Below, in pieces: positions 33,672 to 41,561 of a stretch of DNA of 64,000 nt. How positions within the stretch are numbered: position 1 is the stretch's first letter; every line of letters begins with the position of its first letter. Origin of the DNA: Lysobacter sp. ISL-50 (GTDB lineage: Bacteria; Pseudomonadota; Gammaproteobacteria; Xanthomonadales; Xanthomonadaceae); NCBI RefSeq assembly GCF_018612875.1, contig NZ_JAGGRI010000013.1:120227-184226 (forward strand). Direction: 5' to 3'. A program made the translations under genes and the position numbers. Below the pieces are notes generated by a model. It had not been told where the DNA came from. It searched no databases and was given only the letters and a program-made list of their open reading frames with translations.

Positions 33672-34406
33672 TTAAGTTTCCCCGGTTACGGTGACGCCGC
33701 TCTTCCAGGCGAAATGCTGCTCGATCGCGGCGTTTTCCCCGTGCAGCGAGATGCGCACGCGTTGCGGGGTGAAGCCGGCCGGCAGCATCACGCTGCCGTC
33801 GAGTTGCTGGAAGTAGCGGAAGGAATAGTCCTGGGCGGGCGCCTTGGACTTCTGGTGCAGTTCGTCCCAGCCGATCGCGGCCAGCTTGCCGCCGCGAACC
33901 CCTTCGACCTGGAACTGCAGCCCCCCGCTGCTGACCGCGCCGCGGTTGAGATTCTGAGTCAGGACGATCTGGTAGCGCCAGGTGCCGCCGGTCTCGGGCG
34001 TGAACTCCACCGAGTGCACGTTCAGGCCCTTGGCCGGCGCGGTCGCGCCGACCAGGCGTTCGTAGAAGGCCACGTCGGCGCGCAGATCGGAGATTTCCTC
34101 CTCGCGCTGGGCCAACGAGTTCTGCACCTGCTTGTTGGCCGCCCGGCTGACCTGGTCGGAGCGCTGCAAATTGGCTTCGCGCTGTTCCAGTTGTTCCAGC
34201 GCCTTGGAGCGGACCCGCAGCTCGCGCTTGGTCTGGTCGAGCTCGGCGCTGAGCCTGGGCAGCTTCGGCGCGGCCAGCGACTGCGACCACAGCCAGGCCA
34301 CGACCAGCGACAGCGCCCACGCCACGCCGACGGCGGACCAGATATAAGGGCGCTTGTCCGGCTGCTGCTGGACGATGACGAAGCGCGGCGGCGGGGTCTT
34401 GCTCAT
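33672..34406 (-). CDS. DUF6776-like membrane protein (paralogue 2)
   Basis: 244 residues: short cytoplasmic N terminus, one membrane helix (about 23-42), coiled coil (LDQTKRELRVRSKALEQLEQ...SLAQREEEISDLRADVAFYE) and a beta-rich periplasmic domain (RLVGATAPAKGLNVHSVEF, TQNLNRGAVSSGG, YSFRYFQQLDG). First gene of the bactofilin operon; start at 34406 (MSKTPPPRFVIVQQQ). Divergent from the DUF4126 gene across 83 bp. Confidence 0.8.
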   Translation of the reverse strand: MSKTPPPRFVIVQQQPDKRPYIWSAVGVAWALSLVVAWLWSQSLAAPKLPRLSAELDQTKRELRVRSKALEQLEQREANLQRSDQVSRAANKQVQNSLAQREEEISDLRADVAFYERLVGATAPAKGLNVHSVEFTPETGGTWRYQIVLTQNLNRGAVSSGGLQFQVEGVRGGKLAAIGWDELHQKSKAPAQDYSFRYFQQLDGSVMLPAGFTPQRVRISLHGENAAIEQHFAWKSGVTVTGET

Positions 34407-34489
34407 GCGGACTGGATCATGCGGACTACGACGGCTCACACCGCCGGCTTTCCCTATACTCAACCCTAAATCTTAACGGGAACGCCACG

Positions 34490-35080
34490 ATGTCCGATGC
34501 GCACCTGTTCGCAGTTGGCGTAGTTCTGGCCTGGCTGTCGGGGGTCCGGGTCTATCTGACCGTCTTCGGAGTCGGCATCGCCGGCGCCCTGGGCTGGCTG
34601 GAATTGCCGCAGGCGCTGCAGGCGACCCAGTCGCCGTGGGTGCTGGGCGTGTGCGGCCTTCTGACCGTGGGCGAGTTCTTCGCCGACAAGATTCCCGGCG
34701 TGGACTCGGGCTGGGACTTGCTGCATACCCTGCTGCGCGTGCCGGTCGGCGCGTTTCTGGCGGCCGCGACCATGTCGCCCGACGGTCACCTGGGCGCCGG
34801 CGCCCTGGCCGCGGGCGCGGGCGTGGCGCTGACCAGCCACGTGCTGAAGTCCGGCACCCGCGCCCTGCTCAACACCTCGCCCGAACCGGTCAGCAACTGG
34901 ACCGCGTCGGTGGCCGAGGACACCGCGGTGGTTGGTGGGTTGGCACTGGTGTTCGCCTACCCCTGGATCACGCTGGGCATCGTGGCGCTGATCACCGTAG
35001 CGGTCGCGATGGCGCTGTGGTGGATCTGGCGCAAGCTGTTCCGGCGCAAGCCCAAGGCCGGGGTCGCGGCGTCGGGGTGA
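34490..35080 (+). CDS. DUF4126 domain membrane protein
   Basis: 196 residues with about five membrane helices (VVLAWLSGVRVYLTVFGVGI; VGEFFADKIPGVDSGWDLLHT is the family signature). Function unknown. The last 30 codons (the C-terminal helix WWIWRKLFRRKPKAGVAASG) are the template for the tandem duplications at 35232-35690, in which a similar 3' end appears twice more. Confidence 0.85.
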   Translation: MSDAHLFAVGVVLAWLSGVRVYLTVFGVGIAGALGWLELPQALQATQSPWVLGVCGLLTVGEFFADKIPGVDSGWDLLHTLLRVPVGAFLAAATMSPDGHLGAGALAAGAGVALTSHVLKSGTRALLNTSPEPVSNWTASVAEDTAVVGGLALVFAYPWITLGIVALITVAVAMALWWIWRKLFRRKPKAGVAASG

Positions 35081-35690
35081 AGTGCGGGGTTTGGGTCTGC
35101 TGCGATCTGAGCCGAAGGCATCGGGGCTGAAGCCCCTCCCACAAGAGCCAGCGTCGCATCGAAGTCTTTTGTAGGAGGGGCTTCAGCCCCGATGCTTTTC
35201 GACCAGCGACAATCGAATCTTCCAGCAAACAAGATGCTGATCAGCGTGCTGGTCGCGATGGCGCTGTGGTGGATCTGGCGCAAGCCCAAGGCCGGGGTCG
35301 CTGCGTCGGGTGAAGCGCGAGGTTTGGGTCTGCTGCGATCTGAGCCGAAGGCATCGGGGCTGAAGCCCCTCCCACAAGAGCCAGCGTCGCATCGAAGTCT
35401 TTTGTAGGAGGGGCTTCAGCCCCGATGCTTTTCGGCCAGCGACAATCGAATCTTCCAGCAAACAAGATGCTGATCAGCGTGCTGGTCGCGATGGCGCTGT
35501 GGTGGATCTGGCGCAAGCCCGAGGCCGGTGTCGCGGCGTCGGGGTGAAGTGCGGGGTTTGGGTCTGCTGCGATCTGAGCCGAAGGCATCGGGGCTGAAGC
35601 CCCTCCCACAAGAGCCCTCGATGCGACGCCGGCTCTTGTGGGAGGGGCTTCAGCCCCGATGCTTTTCGGCCAGCGACAATCGAATCTTTG
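34999..35690. repeat. three tandem copies of a ~233-249 bp unit including the DUF4126 3' end and hairpin repeat
   Basis: The unit begins in the coding region (GCGGTCGCGATGGCGCTGTG...), runs through the stop codon, and carries GCATCGGGGCTGAAGCCCC and its inverted partner GGGGCTTCAGCCCCGATGC separated by 35-60 bp. Copy starts (GGTCGCGATGG) are at about 35002, 35251 and 35484; the period is 249 then 233 bp. Copies 2 and 3 begin with ATGCTGATCAGCGTGCTG and encode only about 25 residues, so they are gene-end duplicates, not genes. Copy 1 keeps a 15-bp segment (ctgttccggcgcaag) lost in the others. Confidence 0.9.
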
Positions 35691-35696
35691 AGCAAA

Positions 35697-35734
35697 CAAA
35701 AAAGCCGCCGGCTCAGCGCCGACGGCTTTTTGTT
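35697..35734 (+). terminator. rho-independent terminator after the tandem repeats
   Basis: AAAAAAGCCGCCGGC-tcag-GCCGACGGCTTTTTG (one mismatch) with a T-run on the plus strand and an A-run (T-run on minus) on the other side; may end transcription from both directions. Confidence 0.8.
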
Positions 35735-35874
35735 TGATGACAGCACGAAATTCGCGATGGCCTCAGTACGGCGCTGGCTTGCTGGCTTCGGTGTGAACGT
35801 CGCTGGCTGGCTGAACCGTGGAACCGCGAGGAAGCGGCGAACATCGCGCTCGCCGTCTTCTCAATGCTTCGAAC

Positions 35875-36345
35875 TCATTCCTCGATCTTGGTCAGCAGAT
35901 AGTTCTGCTCGCCCAGGCGCTCGATCAGCGCGAGCTGGGTTTCGATCCAGTCCACGTGCTCTTCTTCCGAATCCAGGATGTCCGCGAACAGCTTGCGGCT
36001 GACGTAGTCGCTGACAGTCTCGCAGTACTTGATCGCTTCGCGCAGCAGCGGAATCGCTTCGAGTTCCAGCGCCAGATCGCAGGCCAGCAGCTCGCGCGGA
36101 TTTTCGCCGATGCGCAGCTTGCCCAGCGCCTGGAAGTTCGGCAGACCGTCGAGGAACAAGATGCGGTCCGACAACTTGTCGGCGTGCTTCATCTCGTCGA
36201 TCGACTCGTGGTACTCGTGCTCGGCCAGTTCTTTCAGGCCCCAGTTCTTCAGCATCTTGGCGTGCAGGAAGTACTGGTTGATCGCGGTCAGCTCATTGAA
36301 GAGCGCCTTGTTGAGGAATTCGATGACCTTGGGGTCGCCTTTCAT
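35875..36345 (-). CDS. bfr: bacterioferritin
   Basis: 156 residues, full length. [20 protein letters not shown] is the classical start; the ferroxidase ligands lie in [29 protein letters not shown] (with the Met heme ligand in DEMKHA) and [11 protein letters not shown]. Stores iron as a 24-mer with heme at the dimer interface. ATG at 36345. Its electron donor Bfd is encoded 225 bp upstream on the same strand. Confidence 0.97.
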   Translation of the reverse strand: MKGDPKVIEFLNKALFNELTAINQYFLHAKMLKNWGLKELAEHEYHESIDEMKHADKLSDRILFLDGLPNFQALGKLRIGENPRELLACDLALELEAIPLLREAIKYCETVSDYVSRKLFADILDSEEEHVDWIETQLALIERLGEQNYLLTKIEE

Positions 36346-36498
36346 GGCCGGGCTCCGACGTTGCAATGGCCGGCACTGTAGTCCTTTCGAAAAAGCCATG
36401 ACGAAACGCGAATCGTGCGCAAAGGGAGTCGAGAATCAGTGTCGTCGGCGCATGCCCGGGTTATGCGACCGCTGGCCGGGTTCGCGGGCGCGCATGCG

Positions 36499-36521
36499 AA
36501 AACCGCCCTGAAGCGGGCGGT
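36499..36521 (-). terminator. terminator of bfd
   Basis: ACCGCCC-tgaa-GGGCGGT-like hairpin (ACCGCCCTGAAGCGGGCGGT); read on the minus strand it is followed by TTTTCGC. Suggests that bfd and bfr are transcribed separately. Confidence 0.6.
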
Positions 36522-36569
36522 CGGAAGGCACTGCGTGTGGTGTGCAGCGGCCGGACCGGCCGCGGCCGC

Positions 36570-36791
36570 TCAGGCGGCTTGTTGCATGACCGCCAGCGGC
36601 AATTCGCGCACGTTGCGCGCCTGTTCCAGCAGCGAGCTGGCCAGCTCCAGGCAACTGCCGCAATTGGCGCCGACGCCGGTACGCATGGTCAGTTCCGGCA
36701 CGCTGCGGCAACCGGCCTCGGCGGCCTGGCGGATATCGCGGTCGGTGACTCCATTGCAGATGCAGACGTACACGGGCGGGGTCTTCGGCAT
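36570..36791 (-). CDS. bfd: bacterioferritin-associated ferredoxin
   Basis: 73 residues from ATG 36791. The [2Fe-2S] cysteines are VCICNGVTD near the N terminus and GANCGSCLEL (C-x-C...C-x2-C). Bfd reduces bacterioferritin to release iron. A Fur-like site directly upstream and the family's known induction under iron starvation favour the start at 36791 over the upstream in-frame ATGs, which would place the site inside the gene. Two other in-frame ATGs at 36815 and 36842. Confidence 0.92.
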   Translation of the reverse strand: MPKTPPVYVCICNGVTDRDIRQAAEAGCRSVPELTMRTGVGANCGSCLELASSLLEQARNVRELPLAVMQQAA

Positions 36792-36827
36792 GCAGCCGGC
36801 TGGCTGCACAAGCATTCCGCCACGGAT

Positions 36828-36846
36828 GCGAATGATTGTCAATTAA
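36828..36846 (-). promoter_or_regulatory. candidate Fur box upstream of bfd
   Basis: GCGAATGATTGTCAATTAA agrees with the 19-bp Fur consensus GATAATGATAATCATTATC at about 11 positions, with the left half 7/9. It lies 37-55 bp upstream of the bfd ATG, in an unusually AT-rich patch. Confidence 0.5.
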
Positions 36847-36896
36847 TGCCAGCCCAACCCGTGCCGGCGTTCAAGGGAACTCCGCCCCGATGGGCC

Positions 36897-37517
36897 TCAG
36901 CCGCTGGACTCGGAACCGCCGCCGCGCACCGGGGTGCCCGGCCCGCAAGGCCGCGCCCGCGGCCGCTGATGGGCCCGGCCGGCGAACTGGCCTTCGCTGG
37001 CCCGCGCATTGGGGTCGGGCGCCGGCACCGCCTGGGGGCCGGCGACATGGCGGGCGAACGGCGCCAGATGGCGCAGCGCGCTGGCATACACGCCGCGCTT
37101 GAAGATGACGACGTGCTCGACCGGGTACCAGAAATCGACCCAGCGCCAGTTATCGAATTCAGGTTTGTCGGTCAGGTCCAGGCACAGATCGGATTCCTGC
37201 CCGGTGAGCCGCAGCAGGAACCACACCTGTTTCTGACCGATGCATACGAGGCGGTCGTTGCGCCGTACCGCCCGCCGCGGCAGCCGGTAACGCAGCCAGC
37301 CCGGGGTTGCGCCCAGGACTTCGACATGCTGCGGCAGCAGGCCGGTTTCTTCGCGCAACTCGCGATACATCGCCTCGAGCGGCGTCTCGTCGGTGTTCAT
37401 CCCGCCTTGCGGGAACTGCCAGCCGTCGCGATGCACGCGGCGCGCCCAGAACAGGCGGCCGTCCGGGTGCATCAGCACGATGCCGACATTAGGCCTATAG
37501 CCGTCCGGATCGATCAC
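36897..37517 (-). CDS. rppH: RNA pyrophosphohydrolase
   Basis: 206 residues. [15 protein letters not shown] at the start and the Nudix box [20 protein letters not shown] are diagnostic of RppH, which removes pyrophosphate from the 5' end of mRNA to trigger decay. The start is taken as GTG at 37517 because family members begin with M-I-D-P-D-G; an in-frame start at 37583 would add 22 residues. The last 40 residues are Pro/Arg/Gly-rich and not part of the fold. Just upstream of a tRNA-Met gene on the other strand. Confidence 0.93.
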   Translation of the reverse strand: MIDPDGYRPNVGIVLMHPDGRLFWARRVHRDGWQFPQGGMNTDETPLEAMYRELREETGLLPQHVEVLGATPGWLRYRLPRRAVRRNDRLVCIGQKQVWFLLRLTGQESDLCLDLTDKPEFDNWRWVDFWYPVEHVVIFKRGVYASALRHLAPFARHVAGPQAVPAPDPNARASEGQFAGRAHQRPRARPCGPGTPVRGGGSESSG

Positions 37518-37641
37518 GATGCGGACTCCAAATTCACTGTGTCCGACTCTGCCACGGGGTGAGGCAGACGACAAGTCGGGCAAAGCGCGCCGTAAGGATT
37601 GACAACCCGGCCCCGGACATGAAGAATTCGCGGTTCCCCGT

Positions 37642-37718
37642 GGCTATGTAGCTCAGCCGGTTAGAGCACAGCACTCATAATGCTGGGGTCGGTGGTTCGA
37701 GTCCACCCATAGCCACCA
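37642..37718 (+). tRNA. tRNA-Met (CAT), elongator type
   Basis: 77 nt including encoded CCA. Acceptor GGCTATG pairs with CATAGCC; D arm GCTCAGCCGGTTAGAGC; anticodon loop CTCATAA with CAT; T arm TGGTTCGAGTCCA. The G1-C72 acceptor pair and the overall similarity to E. coli elongator tRNA-Met identify it as elongator rather than initiator; a lysidine-modified Ile-CAT tRNA cannot be fully excluded. Confidence 0.95.
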
Positions 37719-37742
37719 TAAGACAAAGCGCCGCAACACCCG

Positions 37743-37768
37743 GGCCCGCCAGCGCAGCGGGCTTTTTC
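37743..37768 (+). terminator. terminator behind tRNA-Met
   Basis: GCCCGC-cagcgca-GCGGGC followed by TTTTTCG, 25 bp behind the tRNA CCA end. Confidence 0.75.
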
Positions 37769-37906
37769 GTATGCGGCCCGCGGAGCACACTGGCGCGCAG
37801 CGAACGGCCGGAACGAATCCGGATTCGCGCGCGACACGCATCGCCCGATCACCCACGCGCCGACCGCTCGACGGCCAGCGCCCGCACCGCTCCACCGGTT
37901 GCCTCC

Positions 37907-38269
37907 ATGACTGCCATCGACATCTTCAAGGTCTTCACTCTCGAAGCCGCCCACCGCCTGCCGAACGTGCCCGAGGGGCATAAGTGCGCGCGCCTGCACG
38001 GCCATTCGTTCCGGATCGAGGTGCATCTGCACGGCGAACTCGGCGAGCACACCGGCTGGGTGATGGACTATGCCGACGTCAAAAAGGCCTTCCAGCCGAT
38101 CTACGACCGGCTCGATCACCATTACTTGAACGACATCGAGGGCCTGGAGAATCCGACCAGCGAACGGCTCGCGGTGTGGGTGTGGGATCAGCTCAAGCCG
38201 GTCCTGCCGCTGCTGAGCGAAATCGTCGTGCACGAAACCTGCACCGCCGGCTGCCGTTACCGCGGCTGA
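37907..38269 (+). CDS. queD: 6-carboxy-5,6,7,8-tetrahydropterin synthase
   Basis: 120 residues. Zinc-binding His residues in EAAHRLPN and HGHSFRIEV, catalytic Cys in [18 protein letters not shown] and the C-terminal [10 protein letters not shown] (substrate-anchoring Glu in the ET context). Converts 7,8-dihydroneopterin triphosphate to 6-carboxytetrahydropterin for queuosine. Other queuosine genes are not adjacent. Confidence 0.95.
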   Translation: MTAIDIFKVFTLEAAHRLPNVPEGHKCARLHGHSFRIEVHLHGELGEHTGWVMDYADVKKAFQPIYDRLDHHYLNDIEGLENPTSERLAVWVWDQLKPVLPLLSEIVVHETCTAGCRYRG

Positions 38270-38684
38270 TCCGGACCGGCGCGCGGGCCTGAGCCCTCGC
38301 GTCCATGCTAATACCCTTCCCGCACGCCGCGCCCTTGCGCGGCGTGCGTGTTTTCGGCGCGGGTTTCCGCGATCGCGATCAGCGCAGGGCTACTGACCGC
38401 CATCGCGTCGACCGTCACCGGCCGCCGTCATCCGCCCGCCCCGCTTCTGACACACGCGCCAAGCTGCCGGGGCCGCCCGCGAGCGGCGAATTCGCACGCA
38501 CCGCGGCGCCCTGCGGGCGCTTTGCCGCTGCGGGTCACTGAGCCGCAACTTGCTGAATAGGCAGGATTTCTGAACGGCTTGCGACCGCTCGTCGGCTCCA
38601 TGTTGCATCGCAACAAACCCGGGCATATGCTGCACCGCACAATCCAGTCGTTCTTCGTCTGGACCTTCCCTCAGGAGCTCAGCC
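38270..38684. other. intergenic region upstream of the phasin gene
   Basis: 415 bp, GC-rich, without a credible open frame, repeat or terminator that I can support. It should contain the phasin promoter; the last 20 bp hold the ribosome-binding site CAGGAGCTC. Confidence 0.5.
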
Positions 38685-39095
38685 ATGTACCAGCAATTCA
38701 ACGAACAGTTCGCCGCCGCTACGCGCCAGTTCGCGGACACGGCCGCTCAGGTCAACCGCCTGGCCCTCGACAACGCCGAGGCCGTGTTCGGTCTGCAGAT
38801 CGCCGCGATCGAAGAGCGCGTCAACGCGACCTTCGCTTTCTTCGGCGAAGCCGCCGAAGCGCGCGATGCCGAAGCCTTCAAGACCCTGTGGCCGAAGGGC
38901 GTGCAGATCGCTCGCGAAAACGTCGAGCGCGCTGTCAGCACCGGTCAGGAAACTTTCGGCCGCACGTTGAAGGCCAACGAAGCCATCGCCGAACTCGCCA
39001 AGTCGCAGATCGAAACCACCGCCAAGGCCACCCAGGCCAACGTCGAGAAGGCCGCCAAGGCCGCGACCAAGGCGAGCGTCGCTCCGGCGAAGTAA
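38685..39095 (+). CDS. phasin family protein
   Basis: 136 residues, amphipathic and helical, no membrane segment: MYQQFNEQFAAATRQFADTA at the start, KALWPKGVQ-type loop (KTLWPKGVQIARENVERA), Ala/Lys-rich tail. Phasins coat polyhydroxyalkanoate granules and regulate their size. The strong Shine-Dalgarno (AGGAGCTCAGCC) and terminator suggest a single, well-expressed gene. PHA synthase genes are not in the window. Confidence 0.88.
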   Translation: MYQQFNEQFAAATRQFADTAAQVNRLALDNAEAVFGLQIAAIEERVNATFAFFGEAAEARDAEAFKTLWPKGVQIARENVERAVSTGQETFGRTLKANEAIAELAKSQIETTAKATQANVEKAAKAATKASVAPAK

Positions 39096-39135
39096 TCGCA
39101 ACGTCTCTCTCTCCGGCGGGTTACGCGGATACACG

Positions 39136-39167
39136 AAACCCGGCAGCGCACGCTGCCGGGTTTTTTG
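39136..39167 (+). terminator. terminator of the phasin gene
   Basis: AACCCGGCAGCG-ca-CGCTGCCGGGTT followed by TTTTTTG. Perfect 12-bp stem. Confidence 0.92.
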
Positions 39168-39195
39168 TTGTCCGCGCCGCGGCGATGCCGGCGAA

Positions 39196-39882
39196 TTACA
39201 CCTGCGGCCGCAGCGACGACGCCAGCCGCGCCGGATCGGGACGCTGCGAGTAAGGCACGCGGCCCCAGCACGGCACCGGCATGCGCTGGCGCAGGATCTC
39301 GAAGTTCTCGTCCATGCGCGCCATCCGCGGATCGATGTCGTTGGCGATCCAGCCGATGAAGCGCGCGCCGTCGGCGGCGATCGCGCGCGCGCTCAGGCGA
39401 GCGTGGTTGATCGCGCCCAGGCGCAAGCCGACCACCAGCACCACCGGCAGATCCAGCGCGCGCACCAGATCGATCTGGTCGAGCCGTGCGTCGATCGGCG
39501 CGGCCCAACCGCCGACGCCTTCCACCACCATCACCTCGGCCTGCGCCCGCAGGCGCGCGTAGGCGGCGAGGATCGGCTCCAGGCCGATCTCGATGCCGGC
39601 TTCGGCCGCGGCGATCTCCGGCGCCAGCGCTTGCGGCAGCGCGTACGGATTGACGTCTTCGTAGCGCGGCGTGGGATCGCTGGCGGCCTGCAACAGCAGC
39701 GCGTCTTCGTTGCGCCAGCCTTGCGCGCCGGGTTCGCAGCCGCTCGCCACCGGCTTCATGCCGATCGCGCGCGCGCCGAGCGCGCGGATCGCATGCAGCA
39801 ACGAGGCGCTGACGACGGATTTGCCCACGCCGGTGTCGGTGCCGGTGACGAACAGGCCGGGGAGATACGCTCGCGAAGGCAT
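39196..39882 (-). CDS. bioD: ATP-dependent dethiobiotin synthetase
   Basis: 228 residues. P-loop GTDTGVGKSVVSASLL, substrate Lys in GMKPVASG, and VVEGVGGWAAPI are all characteristic. Forms the ureido ring of dethiobiotin from DAPA, CO2 and ATP. The ATG at 39882 (MPSRAYLPGLFVTGTDTG) is preferred to the longer frame, which lacks family similarity upstream. The other biotin genes are not adjacent. Confidence 0.95.
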   Translation of the reverse strand: MPSRAYLPGLFVTGTDTGVGKSVVSASLLHAIRALGARAIGMKPVASGCEPGAQGWRNEDALLLQAASDPTPRYEDVNPYALPQALAPEIAAAEAGIEIGLEPILAAYARLRAQAEVMVVEGVGGWAAPIDARLDQIDLVRALDLPVVLVVGLRLGAINHARLSARAIAADGARFIGWIANDIDPRMARMDENFEILRQRMPVPCWGRVPYSQRPDPARLASSLRPQV

Positions 39883-40032
39883 CGGGATTCGGGTCCGAAA
39901 AGTCGCTGGGGGACGGTACGACGGCGGGTTGCCGCGCGTGAGCAGTCTGGCGCTTGTGACTGACCTCGCGCTTTTCCGGCACTGCCGGCTGGCCATGGTA
40001 GTCGTGGCGAGCACCGCTGCTACACTCCGAAG

Positions 40033-40515
40033 ATGTATACAGCCTCAGCACTTTCGGGCCCAAAGCCCGAGCAGTACGCGCAATTGGTCGAGCAGGCGCG
40101 TGCGCTGCTCGACGGTGAGCGCGACCGCGTCGCCAACGCCGCCAACCTGTCGGCCCTGGTCAACCAGTCCCTGCCGCAGCTCAACTGGGTCGGTTTCTAT
40201 TTCTACGACGGCCGCGAACTGGTGGTCGGCCCGTTCCAGGGCCTGCCGGCCTGCGTGCGCATCCCGCTCGACCAGGGCGTGTGCGGCGCGGCCGCGTCCA
40301 GCCGCCAGACCCAGCGCGTCGCCGACGTGCACGACTTCCCCGGCCACATCGCCTGCGACGCGGCTTCGCGTTCGGAGGTGGTGGTGCCGCTGTTGCGGGG
40401 CGAGGAGCTGATCGGCGTGTTCGATCTGGACAGCCCGGTGCCGGAACGCTTCGACGCCGACGATCAGGCCGGGCTGGAAGCGCTGGCGCGGGTCTACCTG
40501 GAGTCGCTGGCATGA
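40033..40515 (+). CDS. msrC: free methionine-(R)-sulfoxide reductase (GAF domain)
   Basis: 160 residues. GAF fold with the three conserved cysteines of the family in LPACVRIP, QGVCGAAA and HIACDAAS, the latter within VHDFPGHIACDAASRSEVVVPL. The enzyme reduces free Met-R-sulfoxide, with electrons from thioredoxin. The stop overlaps the start of the TfoX-C gene (ATGA), indicating coupled expression. Confidence 0.93.
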   Translation: MYTASALSGPKPEQYAQLVEQARALLDGERDRVANAANLSALVNQSLPQLNWVGFYFYDGRELVVGPFQGLPACVRIPLDQGVCGAAASSRQTQRVADVHDFPGHIACDAASRSEVVVPLLRGEELIGVFDLDSPVPERFDADDQAGLEALARVYLESLA

Positions 40516-40970
40516 CCGCCGCCCCCAAGATGCGCAACATCGGCCCGAAGAGCGCGGCCTGGCTGCGCCAGGTCGGGCTGCGCACGCACGAGGACATCGC
40601 CGCGATCGGCACCGTCGAGGCGTTCATGCGGGTCAAGCGCGCCGGCTTCAAACCGACCTTGAACCTGCTGTACGCGATCGAGGGCGCGCTGCTGGACTGC
40701 CACTGGCAGGAAATCAGCGAAGAACGCCGCCAGGAGCTGATCCTGGCCGCCGAAGCCGCGACCGCGCTGCTGCCGGCGCCGCGCAACAAGCCGGCGGCCG
40801 CGCCGGTGCATACGACGATGCATGCGCAGGAAGAGCGGTTCGATGAGCCGACCGCGTTCGGCGCTGGGCATGATCGCGACGACGGCGATCGAGACGGCGG
40901 CAACGACCGCGACGGTCCGTCGGACGACGACGGGCATGATTCGCACGACGCGGACGATCGCAACGATTGA
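40512..40970 (+). CDS. TfoX C-terminal domain protein with acidic low-complexity tail
   Basis: 152 residues. The first 90 are a TfoX/Sxy C-terminal helix-hairpin-helix-like domain (MRNIGPKSAAWLRQVGLRTH, LLYAIEGALLDCHWQEI). The rest, after residue 110, is an Asp/His/Asn/Arg-rich tail ending in DADDRND. It lacks the N-terminal TfoX domain, and thus is not the competence regulator itself. The ATG at 40512 overlaps the msrC stop; no function can be assigned. Confidence 0.85.
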   Translation: MTAAPKMRNIGPKSAAWLRQVGLRTHEDIAAIGTVEAFMRVKRAGFKPTLNLLYAIEGALLDCHWQEISEERRQELILAAEAATALLPAPRNKPAAAPVHTTMHAQEERFDEPTAFGAGHDRDDGDRDGGNDRDGPSDDDGHDSHDADDRND

Positions 40971-41009
40971 TCCGGGTCGAGTGCGGGTTCGCGGTGCGGT
41001 AGGTTGGGC

Positions 41010-41100
41010 CGCGCGCCCTCATCCGCCCCTTCGGGGCACCTTCTCCCGCAGGCGGGGTGAGCGGACGCCGCTTGCGAGCCATTGGCTCGCGCGTCCGCGA
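41010..41100. repeat. REP-like inverted repeats before the B12 riboswitch
   Basis: CCGCCCCTTCGGGGC (hairpin) then CTCCCGCAGGCGGGGTGAG and the palindrome GCGAGCCATTGGCTCGCG (41078-41095). CCCTCATCCGCCCCTTCGGGGCACCTTCTCCC is a kind of short intergenic element common in Xanthomonadaceae genomes. May also end the msrC-tfoX transcript. Confidence 0.5.
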
Positions 41101-41189
41101 ACGCCCGAACGCCATGCGTTCGGGCCGGGGCGGGGTTGGGTGAGAGCAGCCCAGGCGCCCCGCCCCCACATCGCGTACACTGCGCCCCG

Positions 41190-41416
41190 CTTCGAGGTGA
41201 CCCCACGGCTGCGGCCGCCGGGGTTGAAACGGGAAGCCGGTGACGCGCTCAGGTCCGGTCGGACGATCCGACCCGCCCCGCCCATTCCGGCACTGCCCCC
41301 GCAACGGTAAGCAAGTCAGGTCGCGGCCACCGCCACTGTGCACAGGCACGGGAAGGCGCCGCGCCCGGGAGTCGATCGCATCGGCTCCGCTTGCGAGTCC
41401 GGAGACCGGCCTCGGT
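41190..41416 (+). ncRNA. cobalamin riboswitch
   Basis: All core elements are present in order: GTTGAAACGGGAAGCCGGTG (P3 entry), CACTGCCCCCGCAACGGTAAGC (B12 box region), GCCACTG in CCACCGCCACTGTG, GGGAAGGCG and the distal GCGAGTCCGGAGACCGGCC. Adenosylcobalamin binding represses the downstream gene. The gap to the btuB ATG (about 145 bp) can hold the expression platform. A long AT-poor leader fits premature termination or sequestration of the ribosome-binding site. Confidence 0.93.
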
Positions 41417-41561
41417 GCGCCACAGGTTGCGATGCGGAGGGCATTGCGGCGGCTGCAGCGCCTTTGCGCGCTCGTTTCGCTGCCCGCACGTCCCTTCCCC
41501 GCCGCCGCCCATCAGCCGTTGTCGCCACGCGCTGGATCGCGCGTGCGTTGGAGTCATACCC

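Noticed and set aside
34999..35690. Possible CRISPR array or clustered repeats
   Set aside because: Repeats are 233-249 bp long with no short spacers and include gene-end sequence; no cas genes.
37642..37718. tRNA-Ile2 (CAT, lysidine) or initiator tRNA-fMet
   Set aside because: The acceptor has a normal G1-C72 pair and the sequence follows elongator tRNA-Met of E. coli.
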